Translations under genes and position numbers: made by a program
Shown here: piece after piece, positions 47,533-55,552 of the stretch
Numbering within the stretch: position 1 is the stretch's first letter
How the letters are laid out: the number at the start of each line of letters is the position of its first letter
The notes under the pieces: model-generated
The model's database searches: none
What the model was told of the DNA's origin: nothing
Seen by the model: only the letters and a program-made list of their open reading frames with translations
Assembly: GCF_900086645.1 (NCBI RefSeq)
Contig: NZ_LT576451.1
Span: 2,976,001 to 3,040,000, forward strand
Reading direction: 5' to 3'
Origin: Curtobacterium sp. 9128
Lineage (GTDB): Bacteria; Actinomycetota; Actinomycetes; Actinomycetales; Microbacteriaceae
DNA: 64,000 nucleotides

Positions 47533-47856
47533 CTACGCGCGCTTGCGGAGCTTGCGACGCTCGCGCTCGGAGAGGCCGCCCCAGATCCCGAAGCGCTCAT
47601 CGTTCTCGAGCGCGTACTCGAGGCACTGGGCCCGGACCTCGCACGAGGTGCAGATCTTCTTCGCCTCCCGCGTCGAGCCGCCCTTCTCGGGGAAGAAGGC
47701 CTCCGGGTCGGTCTGCGCGCAGAGGGAGTCGACCTGCCAGGCAAGCGGGTTCTCCTCGTCGTCGCCAGCGGCTCGGCGGACACCCGGGACGCCGAGCGCC
47801 ACGGGGTCGACGTGCCAGTCCTCTGGAACTCCGGCGTGGAAGTCGGAACCGCTCAC
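47533..47856 (-). CDS. whiB2: WhiB-family Fe-S regulator, WhiB2/WhmD type
   Basis: 107 aa from the GTG at 47854-47856, which has AAGGGG 8 nt upstream; a GTG three codons earlier is too close to that site. The four cluster-binding Cys are at 46, 69, 72 and 78. The G-IWGG turn and basic tail (SERERRKLRKRA) complete the WhiB domain. Length and the neighbouring GT2 and DUF5719 genes fit WhiB2 (WhmD in mycobacteria), needed for septation. A textbook promoter lies at 47915-47943. Confidence 0.88.
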   Translation of the reverse strand: MSGSDFHAGVPEDWHVDPVALGVPGVRRAAGDDEENPLAWQVDSLCAQTDPEAFFPEKGGSTREAKKICTSCEVRAQCLEYALENDERFGIWGGLSERERRKLRKRA

Positions 47857-47914
47857 CCTGATCACCCCTTGGTTCGTCTCGCTGTCGCCGCCTGTCGCAG
47901 CGTGTCTTGCCTGT

Positions 47915-47943
47915 AATTACAGCGGTGTGATTCGTCGGAGTCA
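47915..47943 (-). promoter_or_regulatory. whiB2 promoter
   Basis: On the minus strand TTGACT (-35), a 17-nt spacer and TGTAAT (-10) give one of the best promoters in the window. The -10 box is inside the perfect palindrome CTGTAATTACAG (47910-47921), which could be an operator. The leader is about 45-50 nt. Confidence 0.7.
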
Positions 47944-48089
47944 AGTCGCGGATCATAGAAGGCACTGACCGTTCCGGCGTGTCATGTCCCCCATTCGGGC
48001 GTGTCGCGCCGGTTCTGTCGGCGTCTCGGGGGACAACGGGGTGCGGTACATGGCGGACGTGCCTCGGTTGCGCGCGTTGCGCCCCCATG

Positions 48090-48127
48090 CGAACATCGCG
48101 CCCCGTCGTGACGGGGCGCGATGTTCG
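48090..48127 (-). terminator. galE terminator; perfect repeat family B copy
   Basis: CGAACATCGCGCCCCG and its exact complement, loop TCGTGA. It starts 58 nt past the galE stop. Confidence 0.65.
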
Positions 48128-48184
48128 TGGCTGGGCGCAAACCGGGACACGGAGGCAGGCACGGCCGTGCGCGGGACGCGGGCC

Positions 48185-49147
48185 CTACGCCACGCGGCGG
48201 CGGGCCTCCCAGGCGCTCGTGACCATCTCGTCGAGGGTGTGGCGCATCGCCCACTCGAGGTCGCGGGATGCGGCCTCGCCGGTCGCGACGATGCGTGCCG
48301 GGTCGCCGGGGCGGCGCGGGGCGACCTCGGGCTCGAAGGCGATGCCGGTTCCCCTGGCCATGGCGTCCATGATCTGCCGGACGCTGACGCCGTCGCCGCT
48401 GCCGAGGTTGTACGCACGGTCGAGCGGCTCCCCCGCCTCGAGCTTCCGTGCCGCCACGGCGTGCGAGTGCGCCAGGTCGGCGACGTGCACGTAGTCCCGC
48501 ACGCAGGTGCCGTCGGGGGTGGCGTAGTCGTCGCCGTTGATCCGGGGGGTCTTGCCGGCGAGGAGCGCGTCGAACACCAGCGGGAAGAGGTTGTGGGGGC
48601 TCGCGTCGTAGAGGTCCGGCTCTCCCGACCCGACGACGTTGAAGTAGCGGAGCGACGTGGTGGTGAACCCGCGGGCGACCTCCATGTCCCGGAGCAGCCA
48701 CTCGCCGATGAGCTTCGACTCGCCGTAGGGCGACTCCGGGTTCTTCGCGGTGGACTCCACGACCGTCTCGACGTCCGGCGTGCCGTACACCGCGGCGCTC
48801 GAGGAGAACACCACCTTGTCGACGTCCGCGTCGGCCATCGCCCGCAGGAGCGTCGCCATCCCGGTGACGTTCTGCTCGTAGGTGTGCAGCGGACGCTCGA
48901 CCGAGACGCCCGCGTACTTGAACCCGGCGACGTGCACGACGCCCGTGACGTCGTGCTCCCGGATCGTCCGCGCGAGCAGGTCGGCGTCGAGGATCGTGCC
49001 CTCGACGAACGGCACGTCCGACGGGACGAACGCGCGGAAGCCGCTCGAGAGGTCGTCCAGCGCGACGGTGTCGATGCCGTCTGCGCCGAGCGCGCGGACG
49101 ACGTGGGATCCGATGTACCCGGCACCGCCGGTGACCAGCCAACTCAT
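48185..49147 (-). CDS. galE: UDP-glucose 4-epimerase
   Basis: 320 aa from ATG 49147, chosen over an ATG three codons upstream because TAGCGT (minus strand of 49155-49160) lies 7 nt before it. NAD-binding motif is TGGAGYIG, followed by GIDTVALDDLSSG. The catalytic Ser/Tyr/Lys set is visible as SSSAAVYG and SPYGESKLIGEW. The C-terminus fits short-chain SDR epimerases (YNLGSGDGVSVRQIMDA, APRRPGDPARIVATG). It interconverts UDP-glucose and UDP-galactose and may supply galactose for the surface-glycan genes to the right. Confidence 0.93.
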   Translation of the reverse strand: MSWLVTGGAGYIGSHVVRALGADGIDTVALDDLSSGFRAFVPSDVPFVEGTILDADLLARTIREHDVTGVVHVAGFKYAGVSVERPLHTYEQNVTGMATLLRAMADADVDKVVFSSSAAVYGTPDVETVVESTAKNPESPYGESKLIGEWLLRDMEVARGFTTTSLRYFNVVGSGEPDLYDASPHNLFPLVFDALLAGKTPRINGDDYATPDGTCVRDYVHVADLAHSHAVAARKLEAGEPLDRAYNLGSGDGVSVRQIMDAMARGTGIAFEPEVAPRRPGDPARIVATGEAASRDLEWAMRHTLDEMVTSAWEARRRVA

Positions 49148-49215
49148 GCCAGCCACGCTAGCGGACCGCGTGACGCGGACTCCCGCGCACCCGGTGCGCG
49201 AACCCGCTCGTCGCT

Positions 49216-49283
49216 ACTCGCTGGTGCCCGTCACTCGCTGGTGCCCGTCACTCGCTGGTGCCCGTCACTCGCTGGTTCCCGTC
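49216..49283. repeat. Four-copy 17-bp tandem repeat overlapping the manA stop
   Basis: ACTCGCTGGTGCCCGTC occurs at 49216-49232, 49233-49249 and 49250-49266, and once with a single change (GTT for GTG) at 49267-49283. The manA stop codon (49265-49267) lies within it, and 17 is not a multiple of three. Confidence 0.85.
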
Positions 49284-50482
49284 GCGATGAAGACGGTCGA
49301 CGTGAGCCCGGTGGTCGAGTCGGCCTCGACGGTCACGTCGCCTTCGTCCGGCGTGATGAAGCACGACTCCCCCTGCCGCAGCAGCGTCGCGGACCGGGCG
49401 CCGACGAGTGTCACGACGCCCTCGGTGCAGATCGCGATCGACGGGCCGGACAGCGGCGCGACGCCACCGGTGCCGAGCCCAACGGGCTTGCCGTCGCCGG
49501 TCACGCGGACGAGCGCGAAGCCGACGCCGTCCGGCGCGAACCGGTCGACACCAGAGGCGAGCGGCTCCGGCACGAGCACCGGCGCCGGGTAGGCAGTGAA
49601 GTCGAGCACGTGCAGCAGCTCCTGCACGTCGACGTGCTTCGGCGTGAGCCCCCCGCGCAGGACGTTGTCGGACGGCGCCATGAGCTCGATGCCGAGGCCG
49701 TCGAGGTACGCGTGGATGTTGCCGGCCGGGAGGTACATCGCCTCGCCGTGCGCGAGCGTCACGCGGTGCATGAGCAGCGAGACCACGACACCGGGGTCGC
49801 CCGGGTAGCGCTCGGCGAGCGCAGCGGCGGTGGCCAGGTTCGGGCTGACGTCCCCCGCTGCGACCGCGTCGGTGGCGAGGTGGCCCACGGCGTCGACGAT
49901 CGCCAGGGCGGACGGGTCAGCGGTCTCGAGCCAGCGCACGGTGTCCTCGAGCCCCTGCTGCAGGTGTGCGACGAGCGGGCCGAGGCGTCCGCTGTCCGCG
50001 TCGAGTACCTCGACGTCGGCGAGCGTCGACTCGATCGGCCGGAACCCGCTCAGGGCCTCGAACCGCTCGCTCAGCGCGACCACGAGCTCCGGCTTCGGGA
50101 ACGGGTCCTTGTAGTTCCTGGCGGGGTCGTCGAGCGGGACGCCAGCCGCGTTCTCGCGCTCGTACCCCGCTCGTGCCTGCTCCGGGGTGGGGTGCGCCTG
50201 CAGGGACAGCGGTGCGGCGGCGGCGAGGAGCTTCAGCAGGAACGGCAGCCCGGTGTGCCCGGCGCCGAGCGCGGTCTCCGGTTCCGCGGCGATCCAGTCG
50301 AGGACGGTGTCCGCGCCACCGACCATCGCCGGGTTCACGACGACGCTCGGGCTGCCGGGGTGCGCGCCCAGCCAGAGTTCAGCCTGCGGGGCGCCGGTGA
50401 CGGTCCGGCCGAGGAGTTCTGGGATCGCGGTGACCGATCCCCACGCGTAGTCGCGCGCCGTGTTGGTGATGCCGAGGAACAT
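49265..50482 (-). CDS. manA: Mannose-6-phosphate isomerase, class I
   Basis: 405 aa from ATG 50482, preceded by TACGCT (minus strand of 50490-50495) at 7 nt, leaderless type. It begins FLGITNTARDYAWGSVTAIPELLG. Zinc-site and active-site blocks are clear: PLSLQAHPTPEQARAGY, DPFPKPELVVALS, and PAGNIHAYLDGLGIELMAPSDN. It interconverts mannose-6-phosphate and fructose-6-phosphate, feeding GDP-mannose and thus mannose-containing glycans. The last four codons (GTSE) are part of the 17-bp tandem repeat. It is divergent from the acyltransferase gene. Confidence 0.94.
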   Translation of the reverse strand: MFLGITNTARDYAWGSVTAIPELLGRTVTGAPQAELWLGAHPGSPSVVVNPAMVGGADTVLDWIAAEPETALGAGHTGLPFLLKLLAAAAPLSLQAHPTPEQARAGYERENAAGVPLDDPARNYKDPFPKPELVVALSERFEALSGFRPIESTLADVEVLDADSGRLGPLVAHLQQGLEDTVRWLETADPSALAIVDAVGHLATDAVAAGDVSPNLATAAALAERYPGDPGVVVSLLMHRVTLAHGEAMYLPAGNIHAYLDGLGIELMAPSDNVLRGGLTPKHVDVQELLHVLDFTAYPAPVLVPEPLASGVDRFAPDGVGFALVRVTGDGKPVGLGTGGVAPLSGPSIAICTEGVVTLVGARSATLLRQGESCFITPDEGDVTVEADSTTGLTSTVFIATGTSE

Positions 50483-50547
50483 GCCCCGAAGCGTATCGGG
50501 CACGACCGTCAGGCCGCCTCCTGCGCACTGGCACGATCCGCGATACA

Positions 50548-50553
50548 TAGACT
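50548..50553 (+). promoter_or_regulatory. -10 box of the acyltransferase gene, leaderless type
   Basis: TAGACT lies 7 nt before the ATG at 50561 with no ribosome binding site between. Confidence 0.5.
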
Positions 50554-50560
50554 TTCCGCG

Positions 50561-52672
50561 ATGTCCGACCAGCCCGCCGCCACTCGCCGCCGTCCCGACG
50601 CCACGCGGCCCGACACCACACGGTGGGACATCCAGGGGCTCCGCGCCTTCGCCGTGCTCGCCGTGGTGCTCTACCACCTCTGGCCGAACCGGCTCCCCGG
50701 CGGGTTCGTCGGCGTCGACGTCTTCTTCGTCATCTCCGGCTTCCTCATCACCGGGCACCTGCTCCGCGAGCAGACCGCGACCGGGCGGATCGCGCTCGGC
50801 CGGTTCTGGTCGCGGCGGGCGAAGCGTCTGCTCCCCGGGGCGTTCCTGACCCTGCTCGCGACGGGTGCTGCCGTCCTCGTGCTGGTCCCGAGCACGCTCT
50901 GGGGGCAGTACGGTCGCGAGCTCATCGCGTCGACGATCTACGTGCAGAACTGGCAGCTCGCGTCCGACTCGGTGGACTACCTGGCGTCGGACAACCAGCC
51001 GTCGCCGTTCCAGCACTTCTGGTCGCTGTCGGTCGAGGAGCAGTTCTACATCGCGCTGCCGATCCTGCTCGTGCTGCTCGCGCTGGTGCTGCGGCGCACG
51101 CGGTGGCACGCCCCGGTCCGCACCGCCCGGGTGCTGCTCGGCGCGGTGGTCGTCGTGTCGCTCGTCTGGTGCGTCGTCGAGACCCGCACGGCCCCCGGCA
51201 TCGCGTACTTCTCCACGGCGACGCGTGCGTGGGAGTTCGCGCTCGGCGGGCTCGCGTCCACCGTCACGCTCGCGGCTCCCCGCACGCAGGTGGCCAGGCT
51301 GGTCCGGACGGGAGGCTCGTGGCTGGGTGTCGCACTGCTGCTCGCGTCGCTCGTCGTGATCACCCCGGCGACGGCGTTCCCCGGCATCGCCGCGCTCCTC
51401 CCGGTCTCGGGAGCGACGCTGGTCGTCCTGCTCGGCGCCCGCTCGGGACTCGACGTCCTCGGCCGCTTCGCGCCCGTCGCGTTCCTCGGCCGGATCTCCT
51501 ACGCCGTGTACCTCTGGCACTGGCCGGCCGTCGTCCTGCTGCCGATCGCCACCGGGCACCCGCTCGGCACGCGGAGCAAGGTCGCGATCCTCGTCGCCTC
51601 GCTCGTCATCGCCGCCGTGACGACGCTCTTCGTCGAGGAACCACTCAGGTTCTCGACCTGGGTCCGTGCGCTCCGCCCGCGTCGTGTCGCGCTGTACGGA
51701 GCGCTGAGCACCGTGCTCGTCGTCGCGCTCGGCGCCTCGACCCTCGGCGCGCTCCATGTCCAGCAGGTCCAGGCGGCGGCGTTCCAGAAGTCGCTCGAGA
51801 CCGGCGACGTGGACTGCTTCGGTGCCGCTGCCCGGATCGGGAGCGCCCACCCCTGCGTGAACCCGAAGCTCGCGGACGTGCGGGTGCCCACTCCCGCGGC
51901 TGCCGGCAAGGACGACGTCAACAGCTACGCGTGCTGGTCGAACACGACAGCGGACTTCAACGTCTGCTCGCTCGGGCCGAAGACCGGGTACACGAAGCAC
52001 ATCGCGGCGATCGGCGACTCGCACAACAACGCCCTGCTCAGCGCGTACGCCGCGATCGCGAAGCAGCGGAACTGGCGGATCGACGTCGCCGGGCACGTGG
52101 GCTGCTACCTCACCACCGCGGAGCAGCAGGCGCCGTCCCAGGCGTACACGGACTCGTGCGACGGCTGGAAGCGGTCGGCACTCACCTGGATCCGGCAGCA
52201 CCCCGGGCTCGACGCCCTCGTGGTCACCCACGCGACGACGAAGTCGCCCGTGATCGTGCCGGATGGTTCGACGAACGAGGACACCGTCGTCCGGGGACTC
52301 GTCGGGGCGTGGAGCGCCGCGACCGAGGCCGGTGTGCCGGTCATCGCCATCCGGGACAACCCGGTCGCGCGGGACGACGTGCTGACCTGCCTCGGGAAGA
52401 TGTCCGGACCGACCACCGACGCGTGCGACTCCCCCAGGGCCGACGCGCTGTCGTCGTTCGACGGATCCGCAGAGGCCGCCGCGACGCTCAGTGACCGTGC
52501 ACGCACCATCGACCTCACCGACTCGTACTGCACCGCGACCGCGTGTCCCGCGGTGATCGGCGGCGTCGTCGTGCACCGCGATCCCACGCACCTGACCGCG
52601 ACGTTCGCGACGACCCTCGCGCCGTACCTCGGCGCCGACATCGCGAAGGCACTCGGATCGTTCGGGGCGTGA
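50561..52672 (+). CDS. OafA-type acyltransferase with C-terminal SGNH domain
   Basis: 703 aa. A membrane acyltransferase-3 domain with about 10 helices (about 20-380) shows LRAFAVLAVVLYHLWP, VGVDVFFVISGFLITGHLL, RRAKRLLPG and SLSVEEQFY. The C-terminal extracellular SGNH domain (about 420-703) has block I IGDSHNN and the final D-x-x-H as RDPTHLT. Such fused proteins O-acetylate surface polysaccharides or peptidoglycan outside the cell. It is the first gene of the polysaccharide/surface-protein locus and is 19 nt upstream of the next gene. Confidence 0.92.
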   Translation: MSDQPAATRRRPDATRPDTTRWDIQGLRAFAVLAVVLYHLWPNRLPGGFVGVDVFFVISGFLITGHLLREQTATGRIALGRFWSRRAKRLLPGAFLTLLATGAAVLVLVPSTLWGQYGRELIASTIYVQNWQLASDSVDYLASDNQPSPFQHFWSLSVEEQFYIALPILLVLLALVLRRTRWHAPVRTARVLLGAVVVVSLVWCVVETRTAPGIAYFSTATRAWEFALGGLASTVTLAAPRTQVARLVRTGGSWLGVALLLASLVVITPATAFPGIAALLPVSGATLVVLLGARSGLDVLGRFAPVAFLGRISYAVYLWHWPAVVLLPIATGHPLGTRSKVAILVASLVIAAVTTLFVEEPLRFSTWVRALRPRRVALYGALSTVLVVALGASTLGALHVQQVQAAAFQKSLETGDVDCFGAAARIGSAHPCVNPKLADVRVPTPAAAGKDDVNSYACWSNTTADFNVCSLGPKTGYTKHIAAIGDSHNNALLSAYAAIAKQRNWRIDVAGHVGCYLTTAEQQAPSQAYTDSCDGWKRSALTWIRQHPGLDALVVTHATTKSPVIVPDGSTNEDTVVRGLVGAWSAATEAGVPVIAIRDNPVARDDVLTCLGKMSGPTTDACDSPRADALSSFDGSAEAAATLSDRARTIDLTDSYCTATACPAVIGGVVVHRDPTHLTATFATTLAPYLGADIAKALGSFGA

Positions 52673-52679
52673 CCGGCGC

Positions 52680-52685
52680 TAGCCT
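52680..52685 (+). promoter_or_regulatory. -10 box of the first O-antigen-ligase-like gene
   Basis: TAGCCT, 6 nt before the GTG start at 52692. The gene may therefore have its own start in addition to read-through from the acyltransferase. Confidence 0.4.
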
Positions 52686-52691
52686 GTCCCG

Positions 52692-54071
52692 GTGACGAAC
52701 ACCTGGCCCCTGGCACGCGGCACCGTGCCCGAGCGTGAGGCCTTCGCCTTCGCCACCACGATCCTGTTCACGATGTTCGCCGGCGACGCCGTGCCGAACA
52801 TGCTGACCTGGTACGGCGCAGCCGTCGTCTGGGCGCTCGAGGCAACGTGGGGCATCACGATCGTCGTCCGGGCGAAGCCGACCGTCGCGCGGACCCCGAG
52901 GGCACTGTGGCTGTTCCTCGCCTGGTGCCTGGTCTCGGTCGCCTGGTCGCACTGGCGTGCGGCGACGCTCGCGAGCATGGCCGCCCAGCTCCTCTGCGTG
53001 CTCGTCGCCTTCGCGATCGCCTCCACGCTGACGTGGCGGCGCATCCTCGACGCCGTCAGCGCCGCGCTGCGCTGGGTCCTCGGCCTGTCGCTCCTCTTCG
53101 AGGCCGTGGTCGCCGTGGTCGTGCGGCACCCCATCGCGCCGATCTGGACCCACTACGGCGACCGCAAGATCCCGGACGCGTTCTACTTCTCCCGCGCCGA
53201 GCTCTTCACGGGCGGGCGCATCCAGGGCTTCCCCGGCAACGCCAATCTGCTCGCGATGGTCGCCCTCCTCGCGGCGATCGCCGTCGCCGTGCAGTTCGCC
53301 GAAGGTCGGATGGGCAGGAACCGCGCGATCGGGTGGCTCGTGGTCGCCGCAGCGGTGTTCGTCCTGACGCGATCGTCGACCGTGATCGTCGCAGCCGCGG
53401 TCGTGGCGGTGGCGTTCGCGCTCGCCGTCCTCGTCCGCCGGGTCCCGACCGAGCGCCGGACACCGCGGTACCTGCTCATCGCCGCCGTCGCCGTCGTCGT
53501 GGTCGTCGTCGGTGTCCTGGCCAGGGGCGCGATCGCCGGTCTGCTCGGCAAGAGCTCGGACTTCACCGGCCGGAGCGACATCTGGTCGGCCGTGCTCGGC
53601 ATGATCGACCAGCACCCCGTCGTCGGCTGGGGCTGGATCGGGTACTGGTGGCCGAGCATCCACCAGCTCGCCGACCTGGCACCGCGCAAGGGTGTGACCT
53701 ACCTGCAGGCGCACGACGCGTTCCTCGACGTGTGGATGCAGACCGGTCTGATCGGGCTGATCCTGTTCGGCATCTACGTCCTCACGACGCTGAACCGCTC
53801 GTGGTCCTGCGCGACGCGGATCGGGTACGGCGCCGACCAGCTCCCCCGCCCCTTCGACCCGGTGTCGCTCTTCCCGTTGCTCGTCGTCGTGGCGCTCCTC
53901 GTGCAGTCCCTCGCCGAGTCGCGGCTGCTCTACCAGGGCAACTGGGTCCTCTTCGCCCTCATCGCGATCAAGACGCGCATCGTGCTCGTCGGCGAGGAAC
54001 CGGTGTCGATCGGCGACGGCCCGCGTACCCCGCACGGCAAGCGCGAGTTCCGCTGGGCAGCACGGTCCTGA
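52692..54071 (+). CDS. O-antigen ligase/polymerase-like membrane protein, copy 1
   Basis: 459 aa, GTG start, about 11-12 membrane helices. The long extracellular loop contains the Wzy_C/WaaL signature GRSDIWSAVLGMIDQHPVVG then WGW (about residue 295-315). This family polymerises or ligates lipid-linked polysaccharide units outside the membrane; in Gram-positive relatives it polymerises capsule or wall glycan. The neighbours (acyltransferase, second copy at 55553) support surface-glycan assembly. Confidence 0.85.
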   Translation: MTNTWPLARGTVPEREAFAFATTILFTMFAGDAVPNMLTWYGAAVVWALEATWGITIVVRAKPTVARTPRALWLFLAWCLVSVAWSHWRAATLASMAAQLLCVLVAFAIASTLTWRRILDAVSAALRWVLGLSLLFEAVVAVVVRHPIAPIWTHYGDRKIPDAFYFSRAELFTGGRIQGFPGNANLLAMVALLAAIAVAVQFAEGRMGRNRAIGWLVVAAAVFVLTRSSTVIVAAAVVAVAFALAVLVRRVPTERRTPRYLLIAAVAVVVVVVGVLARGAIAGLLGKSSDFTGRSDIWSAVLGMIDQHPVVGWGWIGYWWPSIHQLADLAPRKGVTYLQAHDAFLDVWMQTGLIGLILFGIYVLTTLNRSWSCATRIGYGADQLPRPFDPVSLFPLLVVVALLVQSLAESRLLYQGNWVLFALIAIKTRIVLVGEEPVSIGDGPRTPHGKREFRWAARS

Positions 54072-54073
54072 CC

Positions 54074-54095
54074 GACCGCCGAGGTCTCAGCGGTC
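54074..54095. terminator. Convergent hairpin after the first polymerase-like gene
   Basis: GACCGC/GCGGTC with inner GAG/CTC and one mismatch. It lies at the junction of the convergent genes ending at 54071 and 54087. Confidence 0.45.
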
Positions 54096-55409
54096 CCGCA
54101 GCACCAATGAGCACGGAACCTCGGCCGCCCACGGCGCCGTCCTGATCACCAGGATGCGTCCGGGCTCGGCGCGGCAGGCAGCGATCGACTCCGTCACCTG
54201 CGGCGCCCACACGGGGCCGGCGCTGCGCTGCGCCGGACCAGGTGCGACGTTCAGGACCGACACCGCGACGACCAGCGCGACCACGCACCAAGCGACGGCC
54301 GCCCCGATCACGCGACCCGTGCCTCCCGTCCGCTGCTGCTCGACCAGGACGGCCGCAGTGAGCACGACCGCGGAGAGCAGCAGCATGCCGGCGGCGGCCG
54401 CGTAGCGGGTCGCGCCGAGCGTCGCGAGGTGCGCGTCGTCGAGCGATCCCCAGCGGCCGTCCGCCGAGCTGTTCGCGACGAGTGCCGCCACCCAGACGGC
54501 GACCGACCCGCCTGCGAGGCCGACGAGCAGGAACCTCGCAGGCCAGGTGCCGACGACCATCGCGGCGAGGACGAGCAGCACGAGGACGACGACGGGGACG
54601 GCCACGACCCACCAGCCGTGCGCGGCGACCGCCCGGCCGACCGCGGCCACGTCCCGGTCCCACGTCGCTGCGACCGGCTGCACCAGGTACCCGGCGACGA
54701 CGTCGACGACCGACGGGTCGCCGCGGACGGACGACCGGTGTGTCGTCAGCGCGACGACGGCCTGCGCCGCACCGGCACCGAGTGCGACGACGGTGACGGG
54801 CAGCGCCCGGAGCCGTGGCGCCGACCTCGGGAACCACGCCAGGAGCAGCAGCGGCAGGAACAGGACCGTCTGCACCTCGGTGAGGACCGCCACCAGCGCG
54901 AGCACGGCGACGACCGAGGCGCCCCACCACGTCCTGGCGCGGTACGAGAACAGCCACGGGACCGCGACGAGCATGTACCAGTGCAGGTTCGCCGCCGTGC
55001 CGCTGATCTCGTACGGCGCCAGCGGCAACACGACGGGCACGGCGGCGAGCACCAGGCGGAGCGGCCACGCCCTGACGACGTCTCGGGACAGCAGGAACAC
55101 GGTGGCGCAGACCGCTCCGGCGATCGCGCAGGACGCCGCCGAGACGGTCAGCGCGTACTGCTCGATCGGGCGGGCGACACCGAGGTCGACGACCAGCCGG
55201 GGCAGGAGGTGCAGGTACCCGGCGTACGGGTGCAGCAGCGACCCGTCGACGCCGAGCGCCAGACGTTCGCGGAGGAACAGCCCGCCGTCCTCGGCCCACG
55301 CCGTCCCGCGGGTGACCGGGCCGAGCCGGTACCACGCGAGCGCGGTCGCCCCGATGCCGACCACCACCGCGGCGAGCGCCGTCAGCAGGGTCCTCCTCGT
55401 GCGTTCCAT
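54087..55409 (-). CDS. Polytopic membrane protein, probably GT-C-like
   Basis: 440 aa with about 11-12 helices. The first extracellular loop has RGTAWAEDGGLFLRERL, with an acidic AEDG motif like that of GT-C glycosyltransferases, followed by HPYAGYLHLLPRL. The C-terminal 55 residues are extracellular. These features fit actinobacterial membrane proteins annotated as glycosyltransferase-like, but no donor motif is certain. TAGCGT (minus strand of 55419-55424) lies 9 nt before the ATG. It is divergent from the second polymerase-like gene across 16-bp iterons. Confidence 0.65.
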   Translation of the reverse strand: MERTRRTLLTALAAVVVGIGATALAWYRLGPVTRGTAWAEDGGLFLRERLALGVDGSLLHPYAGYLHLLPRLVVDLGVARPIEQYALTVSAASCAIAGAVCATVFLLSRDVVRAWPLRLVLAAVPVVLPLAPYEISGTAANLHWYMLVAVPWLFSYRARTWWGASVVAVLALVAVLTEVQTVLFLPLLLLAWFPRSAPRLRALPVTVVALGAGAAQAVVALTTHRSSVRGDPSVVDVVAGYLVQPVAATWDRDVAAVGRAVAAHGWWVVAVPVVVLVLLVLAAMVVGTWPARFLLVGLAGGSVAVWVAALVANSSADGRWGSLDDAHLATLGATRYAAAAGMLLLSAVVLTAAVLVEQQRTGGTGRVIGAAVAWCVVALVVAVSVLNVAPGPAQRSAGPVWAPQVTESIAACRAEPGRILVIRTAPWAAEVPCSLVLRDR

Positions 55410-55441
55410 CGACGGCCGACGCTACCGGTTCATCGCCCACA

Positions 55442-55505
55442 GCGATATCAACACGGTGCGATATCAACCCGGTGCGATGTCAACCCAGTGCGATACCGAC
55501 GCACC
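55442..55505. repeat. 16-bp iterons between divergent surface genes
   Basis: GCGATATCAACACGGT, GCGATATCAACCCGGT and GCGATGTCAACCCAGT follow each other without gaps at 55442-55489. A decayed fourth unit (GCGATACCGACGCACC) follows to 55505. They sit 33 nt upstream of the minus-strand start and 47 nt upstream of the plus-strand GTG, as a regulator-binding array would. Confidence 0.7.
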
Positions 55506-55552
55506 GGGCGGACCGGGAGCCGGGACACGGGGCGGTGCGAGAGGATGGTGCG

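Larger units (their letters stand above)
47857..48184. other. 328-nt region between galE and whiB2
   Basis: No gene is supported here. It contains the whiB2 promoter (47915-47943) over the palindrome CTGTAATTACAG (47910-47921), and the perfect repeat-B hairpin (48090-48127) that should end galE transcription. Confidence 0.6.

Noticed and set aside
47857..47865. GTG 47865 as whiB2 start
   Set aside because: It overlaps the AAGGGG ribosome binding site; the GTG at 47856 is correctly spaced.
47984..50560. Upstream extension of the acyltransferase frame across manA and galE
   Set aside because: It is antisense to two well-conserved enzymes; the acyltransferase starts at ATG 50561 after a -10 box.
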